From assembly GCF_001418345.1 (NCBI RefSeq), contig NZ_LIPW01000001.1, forward strand, positions 186,001 through 250,000: a DNA stretch of 64,000 nt. The letters run 5' to 3'. Numbering within the stretch: the first letter of the stretch is position 1; every line of letters starts with the position of its first letter. The stretch is from Pseudidiomarina woesei. Its GTDB lineage: Bacteria; Pseudomonadota; Gammaproteobacteria; Enterobacterales; Alteromonadaceae. Shown in pieces: positions 52,480 through 64,000 of the stretch. The notes beneath the pieces are model-generated. The model was not told where the DNA came from. It made no database searches and saw only the letters and a program-made list of their open reading frames with translations. Both the position numbers and the translations under genes were made by a program.

Positions 52480-53409
52480 ATGAGCTGCGTAACCAAAATT
52501 CTTGCTGTACTTGATGCCGACAAGCAGCAACAAAAAGCGATAAATCGTGCGCTACACTTAGCCCGCATAAGCGGTGCCCAAGTAACCTTCATGCTGTCAA
52601 TTTATGACTTTTCTTATGAAATGACGACAATGCTTGCCGCCGATGAACGTAATGTTATGCGCGATAGCTTAATTAGTGATCGGCAAGTTTGGATAAAGGA
52701 CCTTCTTGAAGATTATAATATCCGCGACATTAACTATGACGTGCAGGTACTTTGGCACAACCGCCCTTTTGAAGCCATTATTGAAACCGCTATAGCAGGT
52801 AAGTACGACATTATTGTTAAAGCGACACACCAACAAGAAGGCCTTGCGGCACTGTTATTCACCCCGACAGACTGGCACCTATTGCGAAAAGCACCATGCC
52901 AAGTGTTATTAGTAAAAGAGCATGAATGGCCAGAGCATGGCAAAATTTTGGCCGGCATTCATACCACGGGCGAACACGAACATCATCGATCGCTAAATAC
53001 GCGCATTACTGAAGCAGCATTAAAGTTCGCTAATTGTTTGCACAGCGAAGTTCACTTGGTGAATGCCTACCCTGGTGCGCCAATTACCATTGCCGCAGAA
53101 ATTCCTGAATTCGACACCAGTAGTTATGCAGAAACCATTGCAGAAAACCATAAAATTGCTTTAGCTGAACATGCCATGCCCTTCCATATTCCAGCAGAGC
53201 AGCAGCACGTGCGCGAAGGCTTACCTGAGCAAGTTATTCCTGAATTAGCGGCGGAGCTTGATGCCGAGCTGGTAGTACTTGGCACCATTGGACGTACAGG
53301 CTTCAGCGCCGCCTTACTTGGTAACACTGCTGAACATGTTATTAGTAATATAAATTGTGATTTGCTGGCATTAAAACCTGAGGGATTTGTGTCGCCAATT
53401 AAGTTATAA
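52480..53409 (+). CDS. uspE: Universal stress protein UspE
   Basis: UspE (309 aa) is a tandem universal stress protein with two Usp domains, about 1-150 and 160-309. The first domain begins CVTKILAVLDADKQQQKAIN and ends with KAPCQVLLVKEHEW. The second ends VVLGTIGRTGFSAALLGNTA and SNINCDLLALKPEGF, with the Gly-rich nucleotide-binding pattern. GAGGT sits 7 nt before the ATG at 52480. In E. coli and Shewanella uspE is next to fnr; here fnr is absent between the TauE/SafE gene and uspE. Confidence 0.93.
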   Translation: MSCVTKILAVLDADKQQQKAINRALHLARISGAQVTFMLSIYDFSYEMTTMLAADERNVMRDSLISDRQVWIKDLLEDYNIRDINYDVQVLWHNRPFEAIIETAIAGKYDIIVKATHQQEGLAALLFTPTDWHLLRKAPCQVLLVKEHEWPEHGKILAGIHTTGEHEHHRSLNTRITEAALKFANCLHSEVHLVNAYPGAPITIAAEIPEFDTSSYAETIAENHKIALAEHAMPFHIPAEQQHVREGLPEQVIPELAAELDAELVVLGTIGRTGFSAALLGNTAEHVISNINCDLLALKPEGFVSPIKL

Positions 53410-53454
53410 TCCGCGCCAATTTTTAATTTGTACTAACATCGGTTTAGGGTGGTT

Positions 53455-54408
53455 ATGAGCGCAGCAACTAAAACAGCTGAAGCCAAAAAGCAGCAGTATA
53501 GCTTTAATAAGCTACAAAAACGTATTCGACGCACAGTCGGTCAAGCCATACAAGACTTCAATATGATTGAGGATGGCGATCGCATTATGGTCTGTTTGTC
53601 TGGTGGCAAAGACAGCTACACCCTGCTCGATGTACTGCGATTTTTACAACGCATAGCACCGGTAAAATTTGACATCATTGCGGTAAACCTTGATCAAAAA
53701 CAGCCCGGTTTTCCGGAGCATATTTTACCTGAATACTTAACCCGTGAAGGCGTTGACTTCCGCATTATTGAAGAAGACACCTACAGCATAGTTCGCGAAA
53801 AAATTCCTGCAGGTAAAACAACTTGCTCCTTATGCTCACGCTTGCGCCGCGGTATTCTGTATCGCGTAGCAAGTGAGTTGGGTGCCACTAAGATTGCCTT
53901 AGGACATCACCGCGACGACATGCTTGAAACCCTTATGTTAAACATGTTTTATGGCGGCAAAATGAAATCTATGCCACCTAAATTAGTCAGTGACAACGGT
54001 AAACATGTCATTATTCGTCCGCTTGCTTATACGCGCGAAAAAGACATTGTTAAATATGCGGATCACATGGAGTTCCCGATTATTCCGTGTAATTTGTGTG
54101 GCTCACAAGAGAATTTGCAGCGAAAAGTCATCAAAGACATGCTAAAACAATGGGACCGCCAATTTCCCGGCCGTATTGAAAGTATGTTTTCTGCACTACA
54201 AAATGTCGTACCGTCACATTTAGCAGACCCTAGCCTATTTGATTTCAAATCAATTGCGGCTGACGGCATCGAAAATGCAGACGGCGATACTGCGTTTGAC
54301 CATTCTACCCCGACTGACTTTCTCAATTATCGCGACGAAGACGATGACGCTGCCGGCTCAGAACAAGCCGACAGCAGCGGTGTTATTCGGGTGCTGAATC
54401 TGAGCTAG
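53455..54408 (+). CDS. ttcA: tRNA 2-thiocytidine synthetase TtcA
   Basis: TtcA (317 aa) makes 2-thiocytidine at position 32 of certain tRNAs, using ATP and an iron-sulfur cluster. The PP-loop [13 protein letters not shown] (about 49-54) is present. The two Cys pairs [11 protein letters not shown] and [12 protein letters not shown] bind the Fe-S cluster. [11 protein letters not shown] is the conserved catalytic segment. AGGG sits 5 nt before the ATG at 53455. The last 26 bp overlap the end of the convergent glucosaminidase gene. It follows uspE as in related genomes. Confidence 0.95.
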   Translation: MSAATKTAEAKKQQYSFNKLQKRIRRTVGQAIQDFNMIEDGDRIMVCLSGGKDSYTLLDVLRFLQRIAPVKFDIIAVNLDQKQPGFPEHILPEYLTREGVDFRIIEEDTYSIVREKIPAGKTTCSLCSRLRRGILYRVASELGATKIALGHHRDDMLETLMLNMFYGGKMKSMPPKLVSDNGKHVIIRPLAYTREKDIVKYADHMEFPIIPCNLCGSQENLQRKVIKDMLKQWDRQFPGRIESMFSALQNVVPSHLADPSLFDFKSIAADGIENADGDTAFDHSTPTDFLNYRDEDDDAAGSEQADSSGVIRVLNLS

Positions 54409-55216
54409 GTTCAAGTACATCAATAATGATGGGGCGATTAACACGAATCATTGAGTTTAACTCATGAATGTAATCTTCGCCCCTTTCAGAATAACTCATT
54501 AACCCTTCAGTTAAGTCTAACGCACGAATATCAGCACCGCTTTGACGTTTTTCAGCGCGTAAACGACGTAACTCAAAGTACGCGGGATGAGTGTTAATGT
54601 TACGCAGGTAACTCCGCACAGAAGCGTTCACTGATGCAAACTTGCGTACTTCATGGGTCATATCTTCACTACGGGCATCGGGGACTAACCCACAGCCTTT
54701 ACGAAAACACCACTGGCCAAAGAAATTCAAGCCTTCGAGCGCAAAGCGTGAAGTTCCCCAGGCAGACTCGTTTGCAGCCTGCACCAGTGCTAATGCTTCA
54801 GGTACTACATCTACACGGCGCAGCAGCACCCCAAACGTGGCAGCAAGATCATTAGTTTCAACTGTCACGTTATAATCATTGGCGATTCGTTCCAATTGTT
54901 TGAGCTGTTTTTTATTTAAGCTACCCGTTTGCTTATGCACTTGAACTAGCGCTAATAATTGCTCGCGCGCTTGTTCAATAACCGCGTTTTCAGCTTGTAC
55001 TATGGGTGCTAAGAAACTAAAAAATGCCTGTTTCTTGTCACGAACGTTAGTATAAATCGTGAAGTCGGGCACAACAGTAACACGCTCAACGGTAACAGTG
55101 GTGGGCGTGCTTGTATCGGTGCTCATTTCTGGTTTAGATGATTGATGTAGTTGCGTGGGTAACCAAACCGCTATTGTCACTAAAGCAACAGCAAGCAACC
55201 AGCCTAAAAGACGCAT
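54383..55216 (-). CDS. Glucosaminidase-domain protein, Bax-like
   Basis: A 277-aa protein with an N-terminal signal or anchor ([18 protein letters not shown]), a linker rich in Thr and Ser, and a glucosaminidase domain related to E. coli Bax. Signatures are [33 protein letters not shown] and [20 protein letters not shown], with the catalytic Glu in NESAWG. It should cut peptidoglycan between GlcNAc and MurNAc in the periplasm. The gene runs tail-to-tail into ttcA with a 26-bp overlap. It lies 12 bp after the membrane-protein gene upstream. Confidence 0.9.
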   Translation of the reverse strand: MRLLGWLLAVALVTIAVWLPTQLHQSSKPEMSTDTSTPTTVTVERVTVVPDFTIYTNVRDKKQAFFSFLAPIVQAENAVIEQAREQLLALVQVHKQTGSLNKKQLKQLERIANDYNVTVETNDLAATFGVLLRRVDVVPEALALVQAANESAWGTSRFALEGLNFFGQWCFRKGCGLVPDARSEDMTHEVRKFASVNASVRSYLRNINTHPAYFELRRLRAEKRQSGADIRALDLTEGLMSYSERGEDYIHELNSMIRVNRPIIIDVLEPSSDSAPE

Positions 55217-55228
55217 ACAGTCTCCCTT

Positions 55229-56035
55229 TTAAATCGTTTCGTCATCAAGCCCAATCAGGCTGTGATAAACCACACCCACAGCGTTAAACGCCATTGGTAA
55301 GGTGAAAATTAAGCCGAGCAATAATGGAATTGCGCTAATCAATAGAATAATTCCCATTAAAGCCATTAGCCCCAGTACGGGAAACATAGTCTTATTGATC
55401 ACCAAAAATGAAGCGATGAGAGCTCGAAAAGCGTTAAGTTGACGGTCAATAACAAAAGGCACTGCAAGCATTAAACTTAATTGAAGGTAAATAACCACTA
55501 ATACGGCCAATAACAGCGCAAAGCCCCCACTAATTAAGCTACCTAGCCCTACTAATACAGCAACCGAAACCGCAGTGATTACAATTTTAAACAACGCGAC
55601 CAGCATAATTTGCGGAGCATGTTGCAGTGTGCCACGCAACCCCTCTAGGCTAGGTTTGCGCTCAGCAGCATTGACCAAGCCCACATAAATTAACAACGCC
55701 GAAAAAGGAGCCATAAGTATTTCTTGCAGCAGGCTGCTGGCAATAATATTGCCAATGGGTAACTGCTCAAGGTCTATTGTTGTTTGCGTTGTTATAGCCT
55801 CTTCATCAAATGGAAAGAGCATGCCAAGCACGTTTGACACTAACAAATTAATCAGCAGCAACAGGACAAAAACACCAAGCATCCATGGCAATGAACGTAA
55901 AGTAATTTCCCATGCCCGCTGCAACATCGGGCCAACGCTAAGTTTTATTTCACCGCGTAACGCTTGAGCAAAGTCGCCACGAGGAATGACGGGTGTCGTA
56001 TTATTTGAATTATCAGACACGCGAGGTTTCTCCAT
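55229..56035 (-). CDS. Polytopic inner-membrane protein of unknown function
   Basis: A 268-aa protein with a hydrophilic start (MEKPRVSDNSNNTTPVIPRG) followed by about six hydrophobic segments (LPWMLGVFVLLLLINLLVS, LLAVLVVIYLQLSLMLAVPF, LGLMALMGIILLISAIPLLL). The shape resembles the BPSS1780/DUF975-like membrane protein group, but I would not name a family. No ligand or catalytic motif stands out. It is co-directional with the glucosaminidase gene and divergent from rluE. Confidence 0.75.
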   Translation of the reverse strand: MEKPRVSDNSNNTTPVIPRGDFAQALRGEIKLSVGPMLQRAWEITLRSLPWMLGVFVLLLLINLLVSNVLGMLFPFDEEAITTQTTIDLEQLPIGNIIASSLLQEILMAPFSALLIYVGLVNAAERKPSLEGLRGTLQHAPQIMLVALFKIVITAVSVAVLVGLGSLISGGFALLLAVLVVIYLQLSLMLAVPFVIDRQLNAFRALIASFLVINKTMFPVLGLMALMGIILLISAIPLLLGLIFTLPMAFNAVGVVYHSLIGLDDETI

Positions 56036-56052
56036 GTTGTTTAGTTCAGCGG

Positions 56053-56110
56053 ATTATACGTCATAGAATGTCGCTATACCAATGCCAATCCGCCCGATTT
56101 GTGGGATAAT
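56053..56110. promoter_or_regulatory. Divergent promoters of the membrane-protein gene and rluE
   Basis: On the minus strand TATAAT at 56053-56058 serves the membrane-protein gene. On the plus strand TGGGATAAT at 56102-56110 is an extended -10 for rluE. Neither has a strong -35 hexamer. Confidence 0.45.
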
Positions 56111-56157
56111 AGCGACTTGAAACCATGGCAATATCGTCATTCAACAAGGAGTTAAAG

Positions 56158-56775
56158 GTGAAAGCTCAGGCACCCAAGCGCCGCTTTTCAAAACGCCGTT
56201 CGAACACATCGCGACCACGCCCTGCAAACCCTAAGCTGATTCTTTTGAATAAACCCTTTGGTGTGCTCAGTCAGTTTTCTGGTAGTGATGAAGAGCAAAC
56301 GCTAAAAGGTTTAATTCCGCACAATGACGTCTACCCAGCTGGGCGCTTAGACAAAGACTCGGAAGGCCTCTTACTATTAACCAATGACGGTGATTTGCAG
56401 CATAAAATTAGTCACCCTAAGCATAAAATGCCCAAAACCTATTGGGTGCAAGTGGAAGGTGTTCCCAGTGAAAGCGAGTTGCAACAACTGCGCGACGGAG
56501 TTGAGCTAAATGACGGACTCACGCTACCCGCTGAAGCTTTTTTAATGGATGAGCCAATGAATTTGTGGCCACGCAATCCGCCGGTGCGTGAACGTAAATC
56601 TGTGCCTGATTGCTGGGTCTGCATCAAAATATCAGAAGGCCGTAATCGACAAGTGCGTCGTATGACAGCTGCTATTGGCTACCCTACTTTACGGCTTATA
56701 CGTGCAGGTATCGGGCCATGGCTATTACGCAGTTTGCAACCGGGTGAGTGGCGCGAGGAACCCCCAGTGTGGTAA
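56158..56775 (+). CDS. rluE: 23S rRNA pseudouridine synthase RluE (position 2457)
   Basis: RluE (205 aa from this start) converts U2457 of 23S rRNA to pseudouridine. The catalytic Asp is in YPAGRLDKDSEGLLLLTNDG. LWPRNPPVRERKSVPDCW is shared with E. coli RluE, and ISEGRNRQVRRMTAAIGYP is the C-terminal RNA-binding motif. A basic N-terminal tail (KRRFSKRRSNTSRPRP) precedes the domain. A perfect AAGGAG six bases before GTG 56158 makes that start the best; an ATG at 56125 in the same frame lacks a binding site. It is 76 bp upstream of mnmA. Confidence 0.93.
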   Translation: MKAQAPKRRFSKRRSNTSRPRPANPKLILLNKPFGVLSQFSGSDEEQTLKGLIPHNDVYPAGRLDKDSEGLLLLTNDGDLQHKISHPKHKMPKTYWVQVEGVPSESELQQLRDGVELNDGLTLPAEAFLMDEPMNLWPRNPPVRERKSVPDCWVCIKISEGRNRQVRRMTAAIGYPTLRLIRAGIGPWLLRSLQPGEWREEPPVW

Positions 56776-56851
56776 AATTCGCGCCCATTACGTAGCGCGA
56801 TTAACAACCATGTTTTAATCGTAGATTTTAGCGTCTTAACTGAAGAGCAAA

Positions 56852-57978
56852 ATGTCTGTAAAGCAAAGCGAAAATGCCTCTAAAAAAGTCATCGTCGGCA
56901 TGTCTGGCGGTGTGGACTCCTCTGTGTCTGCTTATCTTCTTTTACAACAAGGCTACCAAGTAGAGGGCCTGTTTATGAAGAACTGGGAAGAAGACGACAC
57001 TGACGAATATTGCGCGGCCGCAACCGACTTAGCGGACGCAGAAGCTGTTTGTCAAAAATTAGGTATTGAACTGCACACCGTCAATTTTGCTGCAGAGTAC
57101 TGGGATAACGTGTTTGAATACTTTTTAGAAGAGTATCGCGCTGGACGTACGCCTAACCCCGACATCATGTGCAACAAAGAAATTAAATTTAAAGCGTTTC
57201 TGGAGTTTGCCGCGGGTGCTCTGGGGGCCGATTACATAGCGACTGGGCATTACGTTCGTCGTCGTGAGCACAAGGGTAAATACCAGTTATTACGCGGGCT
57301 TGATACCAATAAAGACCAGAGCTATTTTTTGTATACGTTAGCACATACCCACGTGGCACAAACCTTATTTCCTGTGGGTGAGCTTGAAAAGCCAGAAGTT
57401 CGCCGTATAGCCGAAGAGCAAGGCTTGGTTACGGCTGACAAAAAAGACTCAACGGGCATCTGTTTTATTGGCGAACGTAAATTCAAAGACTTTTTACAAC
57501 AGTACTTACCCGCCCAACCGGGGCCAATTGAAAGTGTTGACGGGACCATACTCGGCCAACATGAGGGTTTGATGTACCACACCCTGGGACAACGTAAAGG
57601 TTTGCATATTGGCGGTTTAGCTGAAGCCGGTGATGAGCCTTGGTATGTGGTCGATAAAGACGTGACGCGCAATGTGCTTATCGTGGCACAAGGTAAAAAC
57701 CATCCGCGGTTATTCTCAAAGGGGCTTATAGCAGGTCAGTTACATTGGGTCGACCGCACACAACCTAACAAGCCTTTTAACTGCCAGGTAAAAACGCGGT
57801 ATCGCCAGCAAGACATTCCTTGCACTGTAACCCCGCTTGCAGACGGCCGTATTCAGGTTGCATTTGATGAACCCGTCGCTGCGGTAACACCCGGACAATC
57901 AGCAGTGTTCTATCAAGACGAAGTTTGTTTAGGTGGCGGCATTATCGAGCATCGTATTGCCGACCACGAGGTTTTCTT

Positions 57979-57982
<4 letters not shown>
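56852..57982 (+). CDS. mnmA: tRNA-specific 2-thiouridylase MnmA
   Basis: MnmA (376 aa) thiolates U34 of tRNA-Lys, -Glu and -Gln using sulfur relayed to its catalytic cysteines. The PP-loop is [15 protein letters not shown]. The nucleophile is the Cys of [15 protein letters not shown] and the partner Cys is in [13 protein letters not shown]. The ATP- and tRNA-binding segments [11 protein letters not shown] and GQSAVFYQ are intact. GAAGAG lies 7 nt before the ATG. It overlaps hflD by 4 bp, as in E. coli where mnmA, hflD and purB are consecutive. Confidence 0.97.
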
Positions 57983-61146
<3,164 letters not shown>

Positions 61147-61150
<4 letters not shown>

Positions 61151-61566
61151 GCTTGCTGCTCCCACAAGGCTTCTTGCTCACCGAGTTGATATAGGTTCTC
61201 TGCGCGATTAATCAAGTAATTAGCGTAATTACGCTGTTCTTGCGACGGCTGTTCACTGTGCAAAATAGCGTCCGCTTTCAGCTGCCAGTTCAAGGCAAAA
61301 TGGCGCACAGCCTCGCGTGCTGATTGCGCTACTTTTTCAGTCACCATATCGGTTGGTACGTCGCCATTGATCACCCAAATTTTATGCTTGTCGGTGGTCG
61401 AAAATTTCCAAACGGCAACCAATGGCGCTAAATAGCGACTGTCTTTTGATAAGATTTGATCAGATATAATGCCTTGTTCCGCAAGAAACTTATTGGCTTC
61501 TTGAAACTTCGTGCGAACCCAAGCTTGAAGTTGTTCTTCGGTGTATTTCGGCTGATTGTCGGCCAT
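61147..61566 (-). CDS. DUF4826 family protein
   Basis: A 139-aa soluble protein with DUF4826 features: TEEQLQAWVRTKFQEANKFL at the start, SRYLAPLVAVWKF, IWVINGDVPTDMV in the middle and NYANYLINRAENLYQLGEQE near the end. The function of the family is not known. It is cytoplasmic by sequence. It converges on roxA with a 4-bp overlap of stop codons, and its start faces the leucine dehydrogenase control region. Confidence 0.85.
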
Positions 61567-61698
61567 GTGATGTCTCTTCCTACTACTTTATTTTAACTCA
61601 GGCTTATTGATGCCTTAGATGTGTAATGACCCGTCAATACTACCGCTATTTACTGCAAACGCAATGCTTTTTGGAACTGTAAAGAAAGCTTGCAACAG

Positions 61699-61715
61699 TT
61701 TACGTAAACGTTAAT
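61699..61715. promoter_or_regulatory. LiuR-like operator upstream of leucine dehydrogenase
   Basis: GTTTACGTAAACGTTAA contains the perfect 12-bp palindrome GTTTACGTAAAC (61699-61710). It resembles the site of the MerR-family branched-chain amino acid regulator LiuR as I remember it from comparative studies of proteobacteria. It lies about 85 bp before the start codon. liuR is not in this window. Confidence 0.5.
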
Positions 61716-61800
61716 AGTTTATTTCAGAAATTCACTAGCGAAATGACCGTCAAAATGATAATGTTCGCGCAATTTTTGGGATGAACGAGGAATACCTAGA

Positions 61801-62844
61801 ATGTCTTTATTCGAACACAAAGAGTTCGACCAACACGAACAAGTCGTGTTTTGTCATGACAAAGAAACAGGTTTAAAAGCAATTATTGCCATCCACGATA
61901 CCACCCTCGGCCCGTCGCTTGGCGGTACGCGCATGTGGAACTACGCGTCGTCTGCCGAAGCGTTAACCGATGTATTACGTTTATCACGCGGTATGACTTA
62001 TAAAAGTGCGTTGGCCGGCCTTCCGCTTGGTGGCGGCAAAGCAGTTATTATTGGCGATGCAAAAGCCATTAAAACTCCTGATCTTATGCGCGCCTATGGC
62101 CGTTTCGTAAACTCATTAAGTGGCCGTTACATTACTGCTGAAGATGTTAACATTCGCACCAGTGACATTGCTCACGTGGCCGAAGAGACATCCTTCGTAG
62201 CCGGTACCGCGGAAAAAGCGGGTGATCCATCGCCACACACAGCGTTAGGTACCTATTTAGGTCTTAAAGCCGCAGCGAAGCACAAGTTTGGCAATGACAA
62301 TTTGAACGGCTTAAAAATTGCTGTTCAAGGTCTCGGCGCTGTTGGTTACGATTTCGCTGAGTATTGCGCTAAAGAAGGCGCTCAGTTGTTTGTTACAGAC
62401 ATTAACGAAGACGCATGTAACAAGGCTGCTACCGAGTTAAATGCAACTATTGTGGGCTTAGATGACATCTACGGCCTAGATGTTGACGTGTATGCACCTT
62501 GTGCATTGGGCGCGACCATAAACGATGAAACTTTAAAGCAAATCAAAGCGAAGATCATCGCAGGTAGCGCCAACAACCAGCTCGCTACACCACCACACGA
62601 CAAAATTGTCATGGACATGGGCATTTTATATGCACCTGATTACGTTATTAATGCCGGCGGCGTTATTCACGTATGTAGCGAAGCGGCAAACATGAGCCGT
62701 GAAGAAACTGACAAGCGTGTGCGCGATATTTACGACACCTTAGATAAAATCTTTGCTCGCTCTAGCGCAGAGCATCGCCCGACTGGTGAAATTGCAGACC
62801 AAATGGCGCGTGAAGTTATTGCCAATGCGAAAGCTGCGCGTTAA
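61801..62844 (+). CDS. ldh: Leucine dehydrogenase (Glu/Leu/Phe/Val family)
   Basis: The enzyme (347 aa) deaminates leucine, valine and isoleucine to keto acids with NAD+. The N-terminal catalytic domain shows PSLGGTRMWNY and the lysine of the family active site, Lys80 in AGLPLGGGKAVIIG, with Lys68 in MTYKSAL. The NAD domain has the Gly-rich motif VQGLGAVGYDFAEYC. Residue layout matches Bacillus leucine dehydrogenase. GAGGAA lies 9 nt before the ATG. It begins branched-chain amino acid breakdown and complements the glutamate dehydrogenase in this window. It converges on ydiJ with a 4-bp overlap. Confidence 0.94.
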   Translation: MSLFEHKEFDQHEQVVFCHDKETGLKAIIAIHDTTLGPSLGGTRMWNYASSAEALTDVLRLSRGMTYKSALAGLPLGGGKAVIIGDAKAIKTPDLMRAYGRFVNSLSGRYITAEDVNIRTSDIAHVAEETSFVAGTAEKAGDPSPHTALGTYLGLKAAAKHKFGNDNLNGLKIAVQGLGAVGYDFAEYCAKEGAQLFVTDINEDACNKAATELNATIVGLDDIYGLDVDVYAPCALGATINDETLKQIKAKIIAGSANNQLATPPHDKIVMDMGILYAPDYVINAGGVIHVCSEAANMSREETDKRVRDIYDTLDKIFARSSAEHRPTGEIADQMAREVIANAKAAR

Positions 62845-64000
62845 GCACAGTTTTCAGCAAGCCATTGAAGCGGGTGTAATGCCCGCTTTTTTGTGCTCAT
62901 TCGCTCAACCTGTGAGCGACACGAAAAGCCAGTTGCAAGCGTTATCACCGTCCCCTGCTCGACCTTGTCACGCCAGCTTAAATTATAGAGCTTTTGACTA
63001 ACCTGTTGGTTTTCTACTTCATGACCAAAGGTTCCAGCCATACCGCAACATCCTGTCGCTTGCACCTGCAAAGGTATATGCCACGTATTAAAAACTTGTT
63101 GCCACTGTTGCGAGGCCTGCGGCATAGCAGTTTGCTCGGTACAGTGAGTAAATAGCTGTAATGGTTGGGTAGGCGCTTTCATTGCAACAGCAGATGCACG
63201 TTCCGTTAGCACATCAAGTAGCCATTCTTGAACTAACCGCACGCGATATTTTATCGGGTACTTAGTGTATTGTGCGTATTCATCATGCAGACAAAGCACT
63301 GTAGAAGCATCAAGCCCAATTAAGGGTACTTGCAACTTAGCAACCGCATTTAATTGGGTGGCAACCTTATCTGCGGTTTGGCTGAAATGTTTTAAAAAGC
63401 CTTTTACGTGCTGAGCCTTACCGTTACCTTTAAAGGCCAATAACACTGGCTTATAGCCCATTTGCACAGCTAATTGAGCAAATGACTCTAGCAGTTCAGC
63501 TTCATAGAAGCTGGTAAATGGATCTTGCACAATGACCACGCATTGCGCTAGCTCATGCTCCGGTAACGCGGCTAATTCATGTTCGTTTAAATGCCACCAG
63601 CGTCGGGCTTTCCAACGCGCTGCTACTGAAGGTACCGATAGTTTTGGTGCATCAACATAACCAAACCATTTTTGAGTTATCCACAAACTTACTGGGTTAT
63701 GGCTAAGTAAATTACTAACTCGGGGCCATTTCGCCATAATACGCGCTAAAGATTCAACATTCTTAACCAAATAGTCTTTCGCCGGCCGGCGGTATAATTC
63801 GTAGTACCAAGCTAAAAATTTGGCGCGAAAACTAGGAACGTCAACTTTTACTGGGCATTGGCTAGCACAGGCCTTGCATGCTAAGCAGCTATCCATTGCA
63901 GCCTTAACTTCATGATTAAAATCAAATTTTTCAGCACTTGGAATTTGCTTTAATAATTCAAATCGACTTTGCTGTGGAAAGCCAGTGGCGTCAAATGAAT
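62841..64000 (-). CDS. ydiJ: FAD and Fe-S oxidoreductase, YdiJ (D-2-hydroxyglutarate dehydrogenase) type, 5' part outside window
   Basis: The minus-strand frame is open to the right edge, so about the last 386 residues are seen; the E. coli protein has about 1018. The visible part has an iron-sulfur motif MDSCLACKACASQCPVKVDVP and the C-terminal cysteine-rich region with THCTEQT, ATGCCGMAGTFGHE and TGFSCRSQVERM, typical of the GlpC-like/CCG half of FAD-Fe-S dehydrogenases. The FAD-binding half lies outside. By similarity it oxidises D-2-hydroxyglutarate. An ATG at 63896 (MDSCLACKA) is internal, not the start. Its last codons contain the terminator of the convergent gene. Confidence 0.9.
   Translation of the reverse strand, partial: SFDATGFPQQSRFELLKQIPSAEKFDFNHEVKAAMDSCLACKACASQCPVKVDVPSFRAKFLAWYYELYRRPAKDYLVKNVESLARIMAKWPRVSNLLSHNPVSLWITQKWFGYVDAPKLSVPSVAARWKARRWWHLNEHELAALPEHELAQCVVIVQDPFTSFYEAELLESFAQLAVQMGYKPVLLAFKGNGKAQHVKGFLKHFSQTADKVATQLNAVAKLQVPLIGLDASTVLCLHDEYAQYTKYPIKYRVRLVQEWLLDVLTERASAVAMKAPTQPLQLFTHCTEQTAMPQASQQWQQVFNTWHIPLQVQATGCCGMAGTFGHEVENQQVSQKLYNLSWRDKVEQGTVITLATGFSCRSQVERMSTKKRALHPLQWLAENCA
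62868..62892 (+). terminator. Terminator of leucine dehydrogenase, inside the ydiJ coding end
   Basis: AAGCGGG / CCCGCTT with loop TGTAATG and then six T on the plus strand, 24 bp past the ldh stop. On the other strand the same bases encode the C-terminal residues KKRALHPLQW of YdiJ. Confidence 0.85.

Overview
This is a gene-dense chromosomal window from a marine gammaproteobacterium of the order Alteromonadales. Idiomarinaceae (Idiomarina, Pseudidiomarina or Aliidiomarina) is the best guess. It rests on gene order shared with Shewanella and Vibrio (msrC-proQ-prc, pyrD-zapC, rlmL-uup-DUF3466-rmf-fabA-lonH, ccoNOQP-fixH-ccoI-ccoS-TauE-uspE-ttcA, rluE-mnmA-hflD-purB-roxA) and on gene content centred on peptides and amino acids: M61, M14 and M1 peptidases, an alanine/Na+ symporter, the giant NAD-glutamate dehydrogenase and leucine dehydrogenase. 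The genus is inferred, not proven. I see no insertion sequence, prophage, CRISPR array, integron or rRNA operon. No gene-free stretch exceeds 300 bp.

Layout. 1-3.9 kb: an M61 peptidase cut by the left edge, then a LytS/LytTR two-component pair with a DUF6279 lipoprotein. 3.9-8.1 kb: pykA divergent from a long-form gap gene, then an M14 carboxypeptidase. 8.2-11.1 kb: AGCS symporter, a zinc-ribbon membrane protein, a DUF1315 protein and msrC. 11.1-14.1 kb: a small acidic ORF overlapping proQ, then prc. 14.2-23.4 kb: nhaC-type antiporter, pepN, gdhB. 23.4-26.8 kb: pyrD, zapC and a CpdB-like phosphoesterase. An initiator tRNA (26.83-26.91 kb, minus) is followed by rlmL, a glutaredoxin-like gene, uup and a DUF3466 protein, and then rmf, fabA and lonH. 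36-45 kb is the least conserved part: TraB/GumN, CFI-box and SRPBCC proteins, an RND efflux pump, qmcA-nfeD and a small lipoprotein. 45.3-52.4 kb holds the cbb3 oxidase and its assembly genes, followed by uspE and ttcA. 54.4-61.6 kb has a Bax-type glucosaminidase, a membrane protein, rluE, mnmA, hflD, purB, roxA and a DUF4826 gene. The window ends with leucine dehydrogenase and a ydiJ gene cut by the right edge.

How it fits together. Peptidases release amino acids, the AGCS carrier imports them, and glutamate and leucine dehydrogenases deaminate them into central metabolism. The cbb3 oxidase supplies respiration at low oxygen. Several genes tune translation: ttcA, mnmA, rluE, rlmL, rmf, uup, roxA, proQ and tRNA-fMet. 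The clearest regulatory sites are a FabR-type operator filling the spacer of the fabA promoter, a LiuR-type palindrome upstream of leucine dehydrogenase, an extended -10 promoter for pykA, and an rmf promoter whose predicted transcript begins with a hairpin.

I did not find a convincing new multi-gene system. The most interesting departures are the absence of fnr from its usual place beside uspE, a Lon-family protease whose ATPase motifs look degenerate, a Met/Cys-motif lipoprotein divergent from the cbb3 operon, and a START-like protein translationally coupled to an RND pump. All functions are assigned by sequence recognition alone.
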